DNA from: JBBDNV01 sp040877415
GTDB lineage: Bacteria > Planctomycetota > Planctomycetia > Pirellulales > PALSA-1355
Length of the DNA: 44,168 bases
Direction: 5' to 3'
NCBI GenBank assembly: GCA_040877415.1
Contig: JBBDNV010000003.1
Location: 1 to 44,168 of the forward strand
A program made the translations under genes and the position numbers. Under the pieces are notes generated by a model. The model saw nothing but the letters and a program-made list of their open reading frames with translations. It was not told the origin of the DNA and ran no database searches. Shown here piece after piece: positions 19,201-26,502 of this stretch (its first letter is position 1; each line of letters begins with the position of its first letter).

Positions 19201-19366
19201 GCCGCTGGCTACCGTCGTGATCGGCGGGGTCATCGGCTCGATGGTCATGTCGCTGTTGGTGCTGCGCGTGCTGTATATGGTTTTCTCTAGCGCGCTGGGC
19301 CGGCACGACGATCCGGCGCCACTTGAACGACGATCGGAGCAGGAATTGGCGACAAGTACGACGTAA
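16232..19366 (+). CDS. Heavy-metal RND efflux pump (CusA/CzcA family)
   Basis: Inner-membrane proton-driven metal exporter of about 1044 residues, the normal family size. Visible family features are DVDAFPDTTPVQVQINT, EEVERLITFPIEQAISGLP, the membrane motif GAIDFGMIVDSSVVMIEN (the D-D-E proton/metal relay of TM4 in CzcA), and GRDLGSFVDEARQKIA in the second porter half. In TM11/12 the sequence is SGVAVLDDMILVSYI, where many CzcA proteins have LNG at the DD position, which may be relevant to transport. The GTG at 16232 gives the standard N-terminus (DWLNRIIDFSLRNRL) and lies 7 nt after the adaptor stop; a TTG at 16208 would overlap it. The operon also includes the lipoprotein downstream. No outer-membrane TolC-like gene is present here. 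Confidence 0.95.
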   Translation: MDWLNRIIDFSLRNRLLVILVAVAAAAGGIYSVGRLDVDAFPDTTPVQVQINTVAPALSPEEVERLITFPIEQAISGLPKLAHLRSISKFGLSQVVVIFEDGTDIYFARQLINERLATAPIPAEVARPKMGPVATGLGEVFHYVVSGAGTDVSDLRTIHDWVIKPTMRTVPGTAEINSWGGYEKQFQIRIDPARLIEHGLTFSEVIEAVKKNNFNVGGGNITRPSGMLLVQGLGRTVNVDEIRGIVVAAKGGVPIRVADVADVQIGHEIRRGAVTADGLGEVVLGLGFMLMGENSHKVTWNMREKLEQVADTLPPNVRVTPVYDRTQLVTFVIETVRKNLFEGGLLVVAVLFAFLGNLRAAAIVALAIPLSMLFAASGMLRFGIAASLLSLGAIDFGMIVDSSVVMIENCVRHLSHDTSGRSRLEIIRDAAVEVRRPTLFSEMIIMIVYLPILTLEGVEGKLFRPMALTVVFALTGSMVLSLTLMPVLASFFLPKKISQREPLAMRIAHAIHNPVLRFSMHHKLAVMAFAAGMLVVAFGMIAPHLGWEFVPRLSEGAVAIGVVRLAGTDLAESIRYNTRMEQVILQSFPDEVEHVWSRIGSAEVATDPMGVELTDIFITLKPRSQWKKARTQAEFTELLDLALRDMPGQRLAYSQPIEMRMNEIVSGVRADLGVKLFGDDFDVLVEKAQEIENVLRSVPGSADVATEQITGQPVLQIKVDQEQIARYGGSAQTVLDLVEAIGSKPMGEIVEGQLRFPLVVRLPDDVRTSPETIGAMLIATPSGERIPLGRLASVEVVEGPATITREWYQRRITVTANVRGRDLGSFVDEARQKIAANVALPPGRYKIEYGGQFEHLERARLRLLIVVPVALALIFTLLYFTYHNLVDALRVFTGIPFAWVGGILALWLRDMPFSISAGIGFVALSGVAVLDDMILVSYIRQLRGRGLPLDEAVTLAAVTRLRPVLMTTLVAALGFLPMALSTGMGAEVQRPLATVVIGGVIGSMVMSLLVLRVLYMVFSSALGRHDDPAPLERRSEQELATSTT

Positions 19367-19390
19367 CGCGTTTTCACGGGGAGGATATCA

Positions 19391-19762
19391 ATGCAACGTA
19401 TTTCACACCACGTCGCCCTGGCGGGCATGGTTATGGTTCTGTCTCTGGCGATTGGATGTGCGCAAAACGTGGCCGATCCGGCGAGCGGAGAAGCCGGCGC
19501 GAACGATCCGGCCGACGCCACCGCAACCACCGCGGTGGACGATCACAGCGGATGGTGGTGTGTTGAACACGGCGTGCCCGAGGAAATTTGCGGGGTGTGC
19601 GACCCCAAGTTGGCGGCGAAATTCCAAAACAAGGGCGACTGGTGCAAAGAGCACGACCGCCCCGATTCGCAATGCTTCGTCTGCCATCCCGAGCTGGAAG
19701 CCCGGTTCGCCGCGCAATACGAAGCCAAGTACGGCAAGAAACCGCCGAAGCCGGAAGGGTGA
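19391..19762 (+). CDS. Lipoprotein with two C-x2-H-x6-C-x2-C metal knuckles
   Basis: Small lipoprotein of 123 residues with signal peptide and lipobox LAIGC (Cys 23). After an acidic/Ala-rich linker come two near-identical modules: WCVEHGVPEEICGVC (C57, H60, C67, C70) and WCKEHDRPDSQCFVC (C85, H88, C95, C98, followed by HPEL). Each has four potential metal ligands in a zinc-knuckle spacing. The same modules occur in the N-terminal segment of the RND adaptor. The tail is charged (YEAKYGKKPPKPEG). The gene starts 24 nt after the pump stop with GGGGAGGA upstream. A periplasmic metal-delivery or buffering role, like CusF in concept but unrelated in sequence, is inferred. Confidence 0.82.
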   Translation: MQRISHHVALAGMVMVLSLAIGCAQNVADPASGEAGANDPADATATTAVDDHSGWWCVEHGVPEEICGVCDPKLAAKFQNKGDWCKEHDRPDSQCFVCHPELEARFAAQYEAKYGKKPPKPEG

Positions 19763-19819
19763 AAAAAGGGGTGGCGCTTTGTCAATGGGTCGCACTCGGC
19801 ACGATGCACCACGGCTGCC

Positions 19820-20096
19820 GCCCCATCGGGGCTTGGGCGGAATGGCGGCGAACCAGAACACCGGGGGCCTCTTCCAGGGGCGCGAGCCCCTCGAAACCAT
19901 TGACGAGTGCCCCGTTGGGGCAGCCGCGAAGCGGCGAACGTTAATAGCCAGGGGCAGGAGCCCCTGGAAACCATTGACGAGTGCCCCGTTGGGGCAGCCG
20001 CGAAGGGGCGAACTAATAGCCAGGGGCGCGAGCCCCTGGAGGTCAGGCCCAGGAAACGTAAATCGGCATCAGTTGCCGAATAAGCCCCAACGGGGC
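19820..20096. repeat. Tandem palindrome-rich repeat, family C
   Basis: Two units of 74 and 72 nt (19874-19947 and 19948-20019) plus a partial third (20020-20040). Each has a hairpin CCAGGGGC...GCCCCTGG, a spacer ACCATTGACGAGT, then a hairpin GCCCCGTTGGGGC. A similar hairpin (GCCCCATCGGGGC) stands at 19820 and an exact inverted copy GCCCCAACGGGGC at 20084-20096. The 408-nt gap 19763-20170 holds only these repeats. Confidence 0.75.
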
Positions 20097-20170
20097 GCCG
20101 GTATCTCTCAAACCCACGGACCGTAATCCAATTCCCCAGTATGCCGCCGCAGGAATCCGACCGCGGGCCC

Positions 20171-22054
20171 TTACAACGGCACCCCGTTCCAGCGCACGAA
20201 GCCTTCCAGGGCGTAATACTCCGGCAGGCCGAATTGGTTGTAGACGGCGGCCGTGTTGCGGTTGCGGTCTAGGGCGCGCTGCCAGAATTCGCGCGGGTCG
20301 TCGGGACCGGGGAACAGAGCCGAGTCCTTTTGCGATTCGTGCATGAAAATCGCGGCCCGTTTCTGCCGCAGGTCGCGGGGACTCAAAGGCACCGCGACGT
20401 CGATTTCGTACGGAGCCCACTCCTGCCACGCCCCGCGATAGAGCAGCACTTCCGGCCGGCTGCCGGTGTCGCGCTCCAATTCGTGAACCGCGCGAAAGAT
20501 CGCCAGAGCGCACACGCGGTGCGTGCCGTGCGGGTCCGAAAGATCGCCGGCCACGAATATTCGCGCCGGCTGCAGCCTTTCGATCAGAGCCCGCACGATG
20601 GCGACGTCTGCGTCCGTGAGCGGTTTCTTGGCGATCGTGCCGGTGCGATAAAACGGCAAATCGAGAAAGTGCAGATTTTCCTCGCGGCAGCCGGCCACCA
20701 CCGCGCCGGCCTTGGCTTCACTCCAGCGGATGAGCGACTTGATCCTGAGCACTTCCTCGCTGTCGCTTTCGCCGGGGCTCTTGGCCGCGAGCGCTTGGGC
20801 CACGCGGTCCTCGAGCGATTGGGTCTTCTCTCGATCGATGCCGAAGAGCCGATTGAACTCGGTGGCCAAATCGGCGATCCGCCGGGCGTCGTGATCGAAC
20901 ACCGCGATGTTGCCGCTGGTCATGTAGGCCACGTGCACTTCGTGCCGGTCTTCGACCAGCCGGATCAGCGTGCCACCCATCGAAATCACGTCGTCGTCCG
21001 GGTGCGGGCTGAAGCAGATGATCCGCCGCGGCTCGCGGCCGGCCGGATGATAGACAATCGTGTCTTGCATCCAGCGGAACACGCGGTGGGCCACGCTCTC
21101 GGCCGGGCCGTGATGCCGCAGTAGCTGGTGCAGGTTGTGGTTGCGGAAATCGTCGTCGTCGAGCTTCAGCAGCGCCTTGCCCGACTGCTCGCAAAGCCAC
21201 AGCACGGCCCGCTTGATCGACTTGTCGGTCCATTCGACCTGGCCCAAAAGCCAGGGCGTGGCGACCGCGGTCAAGCGGGCCGCCGCGGCCGAATCCACCA
21301 GCAGCACCGCGTCGGCATGCGCGCGCAAGTAACAGGCCGGCACGCGCGGCGTGCTGGGGCCTTCGGCCGTTTCCCGGATGATCGCACTCTTGTGCTCGCC
21401 CTGGGCGATGAGCAGGATCTTGCGGGCGTCGAAAATCGTGCCCAAGCCCATCGTGATGGCCTGCATCGGCACGTTCTCTTCGCTGAAGAAATCGCTGGCC
21501 GCGTCGCGTCGCGTGATCGGGTCGAGCGTGCAGACGCGGGTGCGGCTGTTCGGGGCGCTAAAGGGCTCGTTAAAGCCGATGTGCCCGTTGCGGCCGATGC
21601 CCAACAGTTGAATGTCGATGCCGCCCGCTTCGCGAATTTTCTCTTCGTACCAGCGGCAATGCTCGTCGAGCCGCTCCGGCGGCGCCAGGCCGTCGGGGAT
21701 GAAGATGTTCTCGCATTTGATGTTGACGAACTGAAAAAGGTGCTCGTTCATCCAGCGGCGATAGCTTTGCAGCCGTTCGGGCCCCAGTCCCAGGTATTCG
21801 TCAAGATTGAAGGTGACGACGTTCGCCAGGTCGAGCCCTTCGTCGCGGTGCATTCTCGCTAGCTCGCGATAAATGCCCACCGGCGTGCTGCCGGTCGGCA
21901 ACCCGAGCACCGCCTTTTGTCCATGCGCCGCCCGATCGCGCACGACTCCCGCGATCAGCCCGGCCACGTGCCGGGCCAATTGCTGGTGCGAATCGAACAC
22001 GTAGCAGGGTAGCGCCGTGCCGGCGAGCGGGCCAAGAGGCGGCTTATCAATCAT
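20171..22054 (-). CDS. nagB: Glucosamine-6-phosphate deaminase fused to PIG-L/LmbE deacetylase domain
   Basis: Two-domain protein of about 627 residues. The first half (about 1-255) is NagB, which converts glucosamine-6-P to fructose-6-P and ammonia: GLPTGSTPVGIYREL, FNLDEYLGLG, GIGRNGHIGFNEP. In E. coli NagB the residue before Gly-His is Asp (NDGHIAFNEP); here it is Asn. The second half (about 340-520) is a PIG-L type zinc deacetylase with CFSPHPDDDVISMGGTL and the second zinc site DPHGTHRVC. Both zinc motifs are intact, so the protein may remove an acetyl group and the amino group in one chain. ATG 22054 is chosen; a TTG 21 nt upstream is possible, and neither has a clear Shine-Dalgarno. 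The fusion is known in planctomycetes and Bacteroidetes from memory. Confidence 0.92.
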   Translation of the reverse strand: MIDKPPLGPLAGTALPCYVFDSHQQLARHVAGLIAGVVRDRAAHGQKAVLGLPTGSTPVGIYRELARMHRDEGLDLANVVTFNLDEYLGLGPERLQSYRRWMNEHLFQFVNIKCENIFIPDGLAPPERLDEHCRWYEEKIREAGGIDIQLLGIGRNGHIGFNEPFSAPNSRTRVCTLDPITRRDAASDFFSEENVPMQAITMGLGTIFDARKILLIAQGEHKSAIIRETAEGPSTPRVPACYLRAHADAVLLVDSAAAARLTAVATPWLLGQVEWTDKSIKRAVLWLCEQSGKALLKLDDDDFRNHNLHQLLRHHGPAESVAHRVFRWMQDTIVYHPAGREPRRIICFSPHPDDDVISMGGTLIRLVEDRHEVHVAYMTSGNIAVFDHDARRIADLATEFNRLFGIDREKTQSLEDRVAQALAAKSPGESDSEEVLRIKSLIRWSEAKAGAVVAGCREENLHFLDLPFYRTGTIAKKPLTDADVAIVRALIERLQPARIFVAGDLSDPHGTHRVCALAIFRAVHELERDTGSRPEVLLYRGAWQEWAPYEIDVAVPLSPRDLRQKRAAIFMHESQKDSALFPGPDDPREFWQRALDRNRNTAAVYNQFGLPEYYALEGFVRWNGVPL

Positions 22055-22161
22055 CGGTGGGCTAGGGGTGGCCAAATCGCGTGGAACAGAACCACTCAGT
22101 ATGGCGGATTCCGTCGACGGACGCCACTGCCGCGCGATCCCAAACGCGACATGAACGCAAT

Positions 22162-22184
22162 CCCCCGGCGAAGCCGGGGGCTAA
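22162..22184. repeat. Palindromic repeat, family D, copy 1
   Basis: CCCCCGGC-GAA-GCCGGGGG followed by CTAA; read on the minus strand it is TTAG then CCCCCGGCTTCGCCGGGGG. It is the same element as at 41456 (opposite orientation) and, with a 3-nt deletion, 26407. Confidence 0.7.
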
Positions 22185-22250
22185 TGCGGACGAATACGTT
22201 GGGCGATAATGAGCGCGAAGGGGTCGCTGCGAAAAAGGGGTCGGGAGTCG

Positions 22251-22284
22251 NNNNNNNNNNCCCCCCCCCCCCCCCCCCACCCCC
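22251..22284. other. Assembly gap (10 N) followed by poly-C
   Basis: Ten N at 22251-22260 are followed by 18 C, one A and five C. The gap size is probably a placeholder, and the homopolymer is likely an artefact or a collapsed repeat. The stretch 22055-22316 holds repeat D and this join; no gene is supported. Confidence 0.9.
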
Positions 22285-22316
22285 TGGCTTCAATCGTCGC
22301 GTGCTCGCGTAGTCAA

Positions 22317-23117
22317 TCAAAAGCCGAGCACTTGCTCGTCGATCTCCTCTCCGCCCGCAATGGTCAATAGTGCCCGGATCGACTGCGGTGCCACGGAGTC
22401 ATCGAGAAAGTGAACGCTGCCGTCGGAAAACAGCACGTTCGCGCCGCCGGGATGTGCGGTAGCAAGGCCCAGTTCTGCCGGCGGAATGATCGCTTGCATC
22501 GCCTCGTCCATGGTCAGGTCGCGCGGCTCTAGCCAGGCGATGTTCATGCGGACCGTTTCGACGACCGCGATCGTATTGGCGGTGCCGTCTGAAATCTTGC
22601 GAATCCGCCCGGCTTCTGAGCCGGGCCACACGGTCTCGTTGCCGACAACCGCGACGTAGTGCGTGTGGCCCTCGGAATTGCTCCCGCTGGGGCACACAAA
22701 GATGGACGGTGTCTGCGCGGCCAGCTTGCGGTTGTTCGGGCCGTCCCAGGGTTCATCGAAATGATATTGCCGGTACAGTGCCGTCGCTTCGGGGTCTGAG
22801 AAAAACGGCAGGACAAGCACGCGCCAACTGTGCATCGGCCTGCCGTTGGCATCGGCAAGGTAGGCCGGCGGAAAGGAATTGTATTGGTCGTGATAGCTCA
22901 CAAGCGCAATGCCGATCTGCTTCAGGTTGTTGACGCAATTGACGCGCCGCGCCGCCTCGCGCGCTCCCTGAATGGCCGGCAGCAACAGCGCCGTCAGCAA
23001 ACCCACGCCAATCAGGCAGAAGAACGCCAGGGCGCCCACCACAATCAACAGGATCCACCAAACGGAGTTGTCCTTCTTGACCGGCTCGGGCATGGCGGGG
23101 GACGGATCGGTGCTCAT
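22317..23117 (-). CDS. DUF1559 family protein (H-x9-DG type)
   Basis: Planctomycete-specific surface or pseudopilin-like protein of 266 residues. After a charged N-terminus comes a membrane segment (WWILLIVVGALAFFCLIGVG), then the DUF1559 core ALLLPAIQGAREAARRVN, CVNNLKQIGIALVSYHDQY and the C-terminal H-x9-DG motif in AHPGGANVLFSDGSVHF. Most family members open with a type IV pilin signal (GFTLVELL); this one does not, so it may stay membrane-bound rather than be processed by prepilin peptidase. The ATG at 23117 is preferred; an upstream in-frame ATG would add 17 residues. Function of the family is unknown. Confidence 0.88.
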   Translation of the reverse strand: MSTDPSPAMPEPVKKDNSVWWILLIVVGALAFFCLIGVGLLTALLLPAIQGAREAARRVNCVNNLKQIGIALVSYHDQYNSFPPAYLADANGRPMHSWRVLVLPFFSDPEATALYRQYHFDEPWDGPNNRKLAAQTPSIFVCPSGSNSEGHTHYVAVVGNETVWPGSEAGRIRKISDGTANTIAVVETVRMNIAWLEPRDLTMDEAMQAIIPPAELGLATAHPGGANVLFSDGSVHFLDDSVAPQSIRALLTIAGGEEIDEQVLGF

Positions 23118-23237
23118 GGTTGACCTCGCGAGCATGAGGACGGGGGCGGTCCAGTGACGCCGCATCATACCACCGGCACCGCGGGATTCCGAGGATCCCC
23201 GATCCGCGACATCGCGCCTGGTGGGCGAGTGAACGGG

Positions 23238-24401
23238 TCACCCATCAGTGTTGCCCGCCGCGTCGCGCGTGAGCGCCATGTTGTCGCGGTGGATCACTTC
23301 GTCGTAGGGACAGCGGCCCAGCACCGCGGCGATCTCGTCGGTCTTGAGGCCCTTGATGCGCAGCACGTCATCGACGTTGTAGTTCGTCAATCCGCGGGCG
23401 AATTCCTCGCCCGAGGCGTCCACGAGCGAGACGACGTCGCCTTTCTTGAAGCTGCCGCTGGCGGCCGTGACGCCGATGGCCAACAGGCTTTTGCCTTTCT
23501 TTTCCACCGCTTCGCGCGCCCCCGCGTCGAGCACGAGCGCGCCGCGCGGCTGGGCCGTGAATCCGATCCAGCGTTTGAAGGAACGAATCGACTGGCCCCC
23601 GGCCAGAAACAACGTGCCCACCGGCTCGCCGGCCGCGATTTTCGCCAGATTGCCCGGCGTGCGGCCGTTGGCGATGATCACGTTCTCGCCGGCCGCGGTG
23701 GTGATCCGCGCCGCTTCGAGCTTGCTGGCCATGCCCCCTTTGCTCAATCCCGTGGCGCTGTCGCGCGCCAGCCGATAGATCGATTCGTCGAGACGCGTGA
23801 CGGTCGGGATAAGCTTGGAGCCCGCGTCGCGCGGGTCGCCGTCGTACAGTCCGTCGACGTCGGAGAGCAGCACCAACAGCGGGGCCCGGATCAGGTTCGT
23901 GACCATCGCGGCCAGCCGGTCGTTATCGCCAAAGGTGGTCATCAGCTCGTCGACGCTGACCGTGTCGTTTTCGTTGATGATCGGCAGTGCGCCGAATTCG
24001 AACAACGCCCGGATCGTGTTGCGCACGTTGAGATACGCCGTGCGATCGTCCAGATCGTGGGCCGTCAAGAGCACCTGGGCGGCGTGGCGACCGTGGGCCC
24101 GCAGTCCGCGGTCGTAAACTTCGATCAAGTGGCATTGGCCGACCGCCGCGACGGCTTGCAACTGGGCGAGGTTCGCCGGGCGCCGGGGCAATTGGAGCTG
24201 GCCCAGCCCGGCCGCGACGGCCCCGGAGGTGACCAGCGCCACCTTACGGCCGGTTTCCATCAGTTGGTGAAGCTCTTCGGCCAGCGTTTCGATGCGCTGG
24301 CAATTCAAGAGTCCCCCCTGGCCGGTGAGCACGCGCGTGCCGACTTTGACGACGATCGTATGGGCCGCCGTGGCGATTTCCTGACGCACCAGATCGGACA
24401 T
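23238..24401 (-). CDS. proB: Glutamate 5-kinase with PUA domain
   Basis: First step of proline synthesis: ATP-dependent phosphorylation of glutamate. 387 residues, with the amino-acid kinase domain at about 1-255 (VVKVGTRVLTGQGG, LVTSGAVAAGLGQL, NENDTVSVDEL, LLSDVDGLYDGDP, GGMASKLEAARI) and a C-terminal PUA domain (about 280-370; GALVLDAGAREAV). Full length and motifs agree with bacterial ProB. proA is not in the window. An imperfect inverted repeat (family E) lies just upstream; the start ATG has no obvious Shine-Dalgarno. Confidence 0.96.
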   Translation of the reverse strand: MSDLVRQEIATAAHTIVVKVGTRVLTGQGGLLNCQRIETLAEELHQLMETGRKVALVTSGAVAAGLGQLQLPRRPANLAQLQAVAAVGQCHLIEVYDRGLRAHGRHAAQVLLTAHDLDDRTAYLNVRNTIRALFEFGALPIINENDTVSVDELMTTFGDNDRLAAMVTNLIRAPLLVLLSDVDGLYDGDPRDAGSKLIPTVTRLDESIYRLARDSATGLSKGGMASKLEAARITTAAGENVIIANGRTPGNLAKIAAGEPVGTLFLAGGQSIRSFKRWIGFTAQPRGALVLDAGAREAVEKKGKSLLAIGVTAASGSFKKGDVVSLVDASGEEFARGLTNYNVDDVLRIKGLKTDEIAAVLGRCPYDEVIHRDNMALTRDAAGNTDG

Positions 24402-24430
24402 GGGTGGACGAACCGCAAAAAACCGCCCGA

Positions 24431-24506
24431 TACTAACCCGAAGCGCAAGCGAGGGTGATTTTGGGAGCGCTTTGTGCCGCTCCCTCGTTTGCGCTTCGGG
24501 CTAGTA
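24431..24506. repeat. Inverted repeat, family E
   Basis: Arms 24431-24455 and 24482-24506 are reverse complements over 25 nt with two mismatches; the arm core is CCCGAAGCGCAAGC. The spacer is 26 nt. It lies between divergent proB and purF. A degenerate single arm (CACTAACCCGACGAGCAAG) occurs at 41401-41419. Confidence 0.7.
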
Positions 24507-24576
24507 CATGTGGGGCAAGAAATTCAAAAACGCCACTGCATCATAGCCGCTTGTTTGTCCGCGACAAAACCCACTC

Positions 24577-24604
24577 TTGGCGAGTCGTTGCCGCCGCATA
24601 CTAT
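24577..24604 (+). promoter_or_regulatory. Candidate purF promoter
   Basis: TTGGCG (24577-24582), 16-nt spacer, TACTAT (24599-24604). It implies a leader of about 180 nt before the purF start; no riboswitch fold was recognised in it. The stretch 24402-24790 holds repeat E and this promoter only. Confidence 0.4.
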
Positions 24605-24790
24605 TGAAAAGGGCCGCGAAATGCCCACGGTTGTTAAATCGACGGCCGGCTCATAAAATGAGGGCTCCTCGGGCGCGGATGTTCGTGGTGGCGGCCGATG
24701 TTTGTGGGCCGCTCGGCGGCGGGTGCACAGTCTTTCTCGCGACGTGGTGGGCGATCGACGACCCCCAGCGGGCCCCTCAGGCTGACCTTC

Positions 24791-26410
24791 ATGAGCGAGC
24801 TTTATCACGAATGCGGCGTGGCCGCGATTTACCACCTGCCGGGCCGGGGCAAAAGTCCGCTTTGCCCGGAGCAGGGCCCCCAGCAGATCTCCCGGCTGGT
24901 GCCCCGCATGCTCTTGGATATCCAGAATCGCGGCCAGCTCTCGGCCGGCATGACCAGCTACAACCCGCGCCGCAACCACCTGCTGGAAACCTACAAGGAG
25001 CTGGGCGGCGTCAGCGAAGTTTTCAGGCTCAGCCACCGCGGCAAATACGAGAGCCTGATGCGGAAATACTCCGGCCGGGCCGCCATCGGTCAGGTGCGCT
25101 ATGCCACCTGCGGGTCCGAGGACAAGAGCTATGCTCAGCCGTTCGAGCGGCACCACGTGCAGAAGCACAAGTGGTTCAGCTTCGCCTTCAACGGCCAACT
25201 GGCCAACTACCAAGAGCTGCGGCAAAACCTGCTGGCCGACAGCGACAACTACCTGGCCCGCGATACCGACACCGAGATCATCATGCACGAGATCGGCCGC
25301 GAGCTTTCGGAAAACCGCCGTCCGAGCCTGATCGACATCATGCGCGCGATCAGCCAGCGGTTCGACGGGGCGTATTGCCTGGTGCTGTTGAACGCTCTGG
25401 GCGACATGCTCGTGGCCCGCGACCCGCTGGGCCTGCGGCCGCTGTGCTACGCCCTGGAGGGCCCGCTGTTTGCCGCCGCCAGCGAGAGCGTGGCCCTGCT
25501 GAACCTGGGCTTCGCGCCCGAGAACGTTAAGTCGCTCTTGCCCGGCCAGGCCGTGACGATTACCGGCGGAAATCTCGAGATTCAGAGTTTCGCCCGCAGC
25601 CCGCGGCGGGCCCATTGCTTTTTCGAGTGGATTTACTTTGCCAACGTAGCCAGCACGATGGACGGGCGCAGCGTCTATCTGTCGCGCAAGGCGCTCGGCG
25701 AGGAGCTCGCGCGGCTCGAAACGGTGCCGATCGATGAAGACACGATCGTCGTGCCCGTGCCGGACACGAGCAAAGCCGCGGCCGATTCGATGGCCTTCAA
25801 GCTCGGCATTCCCTCGCTCGAAGGATTGATCCGCAACCGTTACACCGGCCGCACGTTCATCGAAGGCACCATGAACCGCAAACGGAAAGCCGAAAGCAAA
25901 TACACGCCGCTGCGGGAAGTGCTCGAAGGCAAGCGGGTGATCCTGGTCGAAGACTCGATCGTCCGCTCGACCACGATGAAGGTGCTGCTCAAGCGGATTC
26001 GCAACCTGGGAAAGGCCCGGGAGATCCACGTCCGCGTGGCGTGTCCGCCGATCGTCGCGCCGTGCTTTTACGGCATCGACATGTCGACGATCGGCGAATT
26101 GTTTGCCCCGCGGTTCCTGAAAGGCGCTCCCTTGACCGAAGCCGTGCAAGCCGAAATGGCCGCCGCCCTGGGGGCCGATTCGCTCCGCTACCTGGGGATT
26201 GAGTCGATCGCCCGGGCGATCAGCTTCGACGGAGACCAGCTTTGCCAGGCCTGCATCACGGGCCAGTATCCCTCGCCGGCCGGCCAGCAGCTCTACCAGC
26301 TCGCGCTAGCGAACGCCGAAAACGGCAGCAAAGCCCGCACCTACGACAGCCCCCTGCCCGTGGCATCCGCCGAGCGCCCGTTGCGCCCGATCGATGTCGG
26401 CAACGGTTAG
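24791..26410 (+). CDS. purF: Amidophosphoribosyltransferase
   Basis: First committed step of purine synthesis: PRPP plus glutamine to phosphoribosylamine. 539 residues. The Ntn-hydrolase glutaminase domain starts with a short 7-residue propeptide before the nucleophile Cys in ECGVAAIYH; GQVRYATCGS and FAFNGQLANY follow. The phosphoribosyltransferase part has the PRPP loop ILVEDSIVRSTTMKVLLKR. Four cysteines match the positions of the 4Fe-4S ligands of the Bacillus type: AHCFFEWIYFAN, PCFYGID and LCQAC. The ATG at 24791 gives the expected short propeptide; an upstream in-frame start is not needed. The TAG stop overlaps a dispersed repeat. It is not clustered with other pur genes here. Confidence 0.93.
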   Translation: MSELYHECGVAAIYHLPGRGKSPLCPEQGPQQISRLVPRMLLDIQNRGQLSAGMTSYNPRRNHLLETYKELGGVSEVFRLSHRGKYESLMRKYSGRAAIGQVRYATCGSEDKSYAQPFERHHVQKHKWFSFAFNGQLANYQELRQNLLADSDNYLARDTDTEIIMHEIGRELSENRRPSLIDIMRAISQRFDGAYCLVLLNALGDMLVARDPLGLRPLCYALEGPLFAAASESVALLNLGFAPENVKSLLPGQAVTITGGNLEIQSFARSPRRAHCFFEWIYFANVASTMDGRSVYLSRKALGEELARLETVPIDEDTIVVPVPDTSKAAADSMAFKLGIPSLEGLIRNRYTGRTFIEGTMNRKRKAESKYTPLREVLEGKRVILVEDSIVRSTTMKVLLKRIRNLGKAREIHVRVACPPIVAPCFYGIDMSTIGELFAPRFLKGAPLTEAVQAEMAAALGADSLRYLGIESIARAISFDGDQLCQACITGQYPSPAGQQLYQLALANAENGSKARTYDSPLPVASAERPLRPIDVGNG

Positions 26411-26429
26411 CCGGCTTTGCCGGGGGATC
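26407..26429. repeat. Palindromic repeat, family D, copy 2, overlapping purF stop
   Basis: TTAGCC, then GGCTTTGCCGGGGGAT: same as the copy at 41456 but lacking three C in the left arm. The TAG inside TTAG is the purF stop codon (26408-26410). Confidence 0.65.
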
Positions 26430-26502
26430 GACTTATGCGGTCAATCGCAGCGCCGATGGGCCATTACTTTGGACGGCCTTGCGAATCGAGTTCAACACGC
26501 TG

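Noticed and set aside
19874..20040. CRISPR array
   Set aside because: Units are tandem without unique spacers, contain two hairpins each and have no cas gene nearby.
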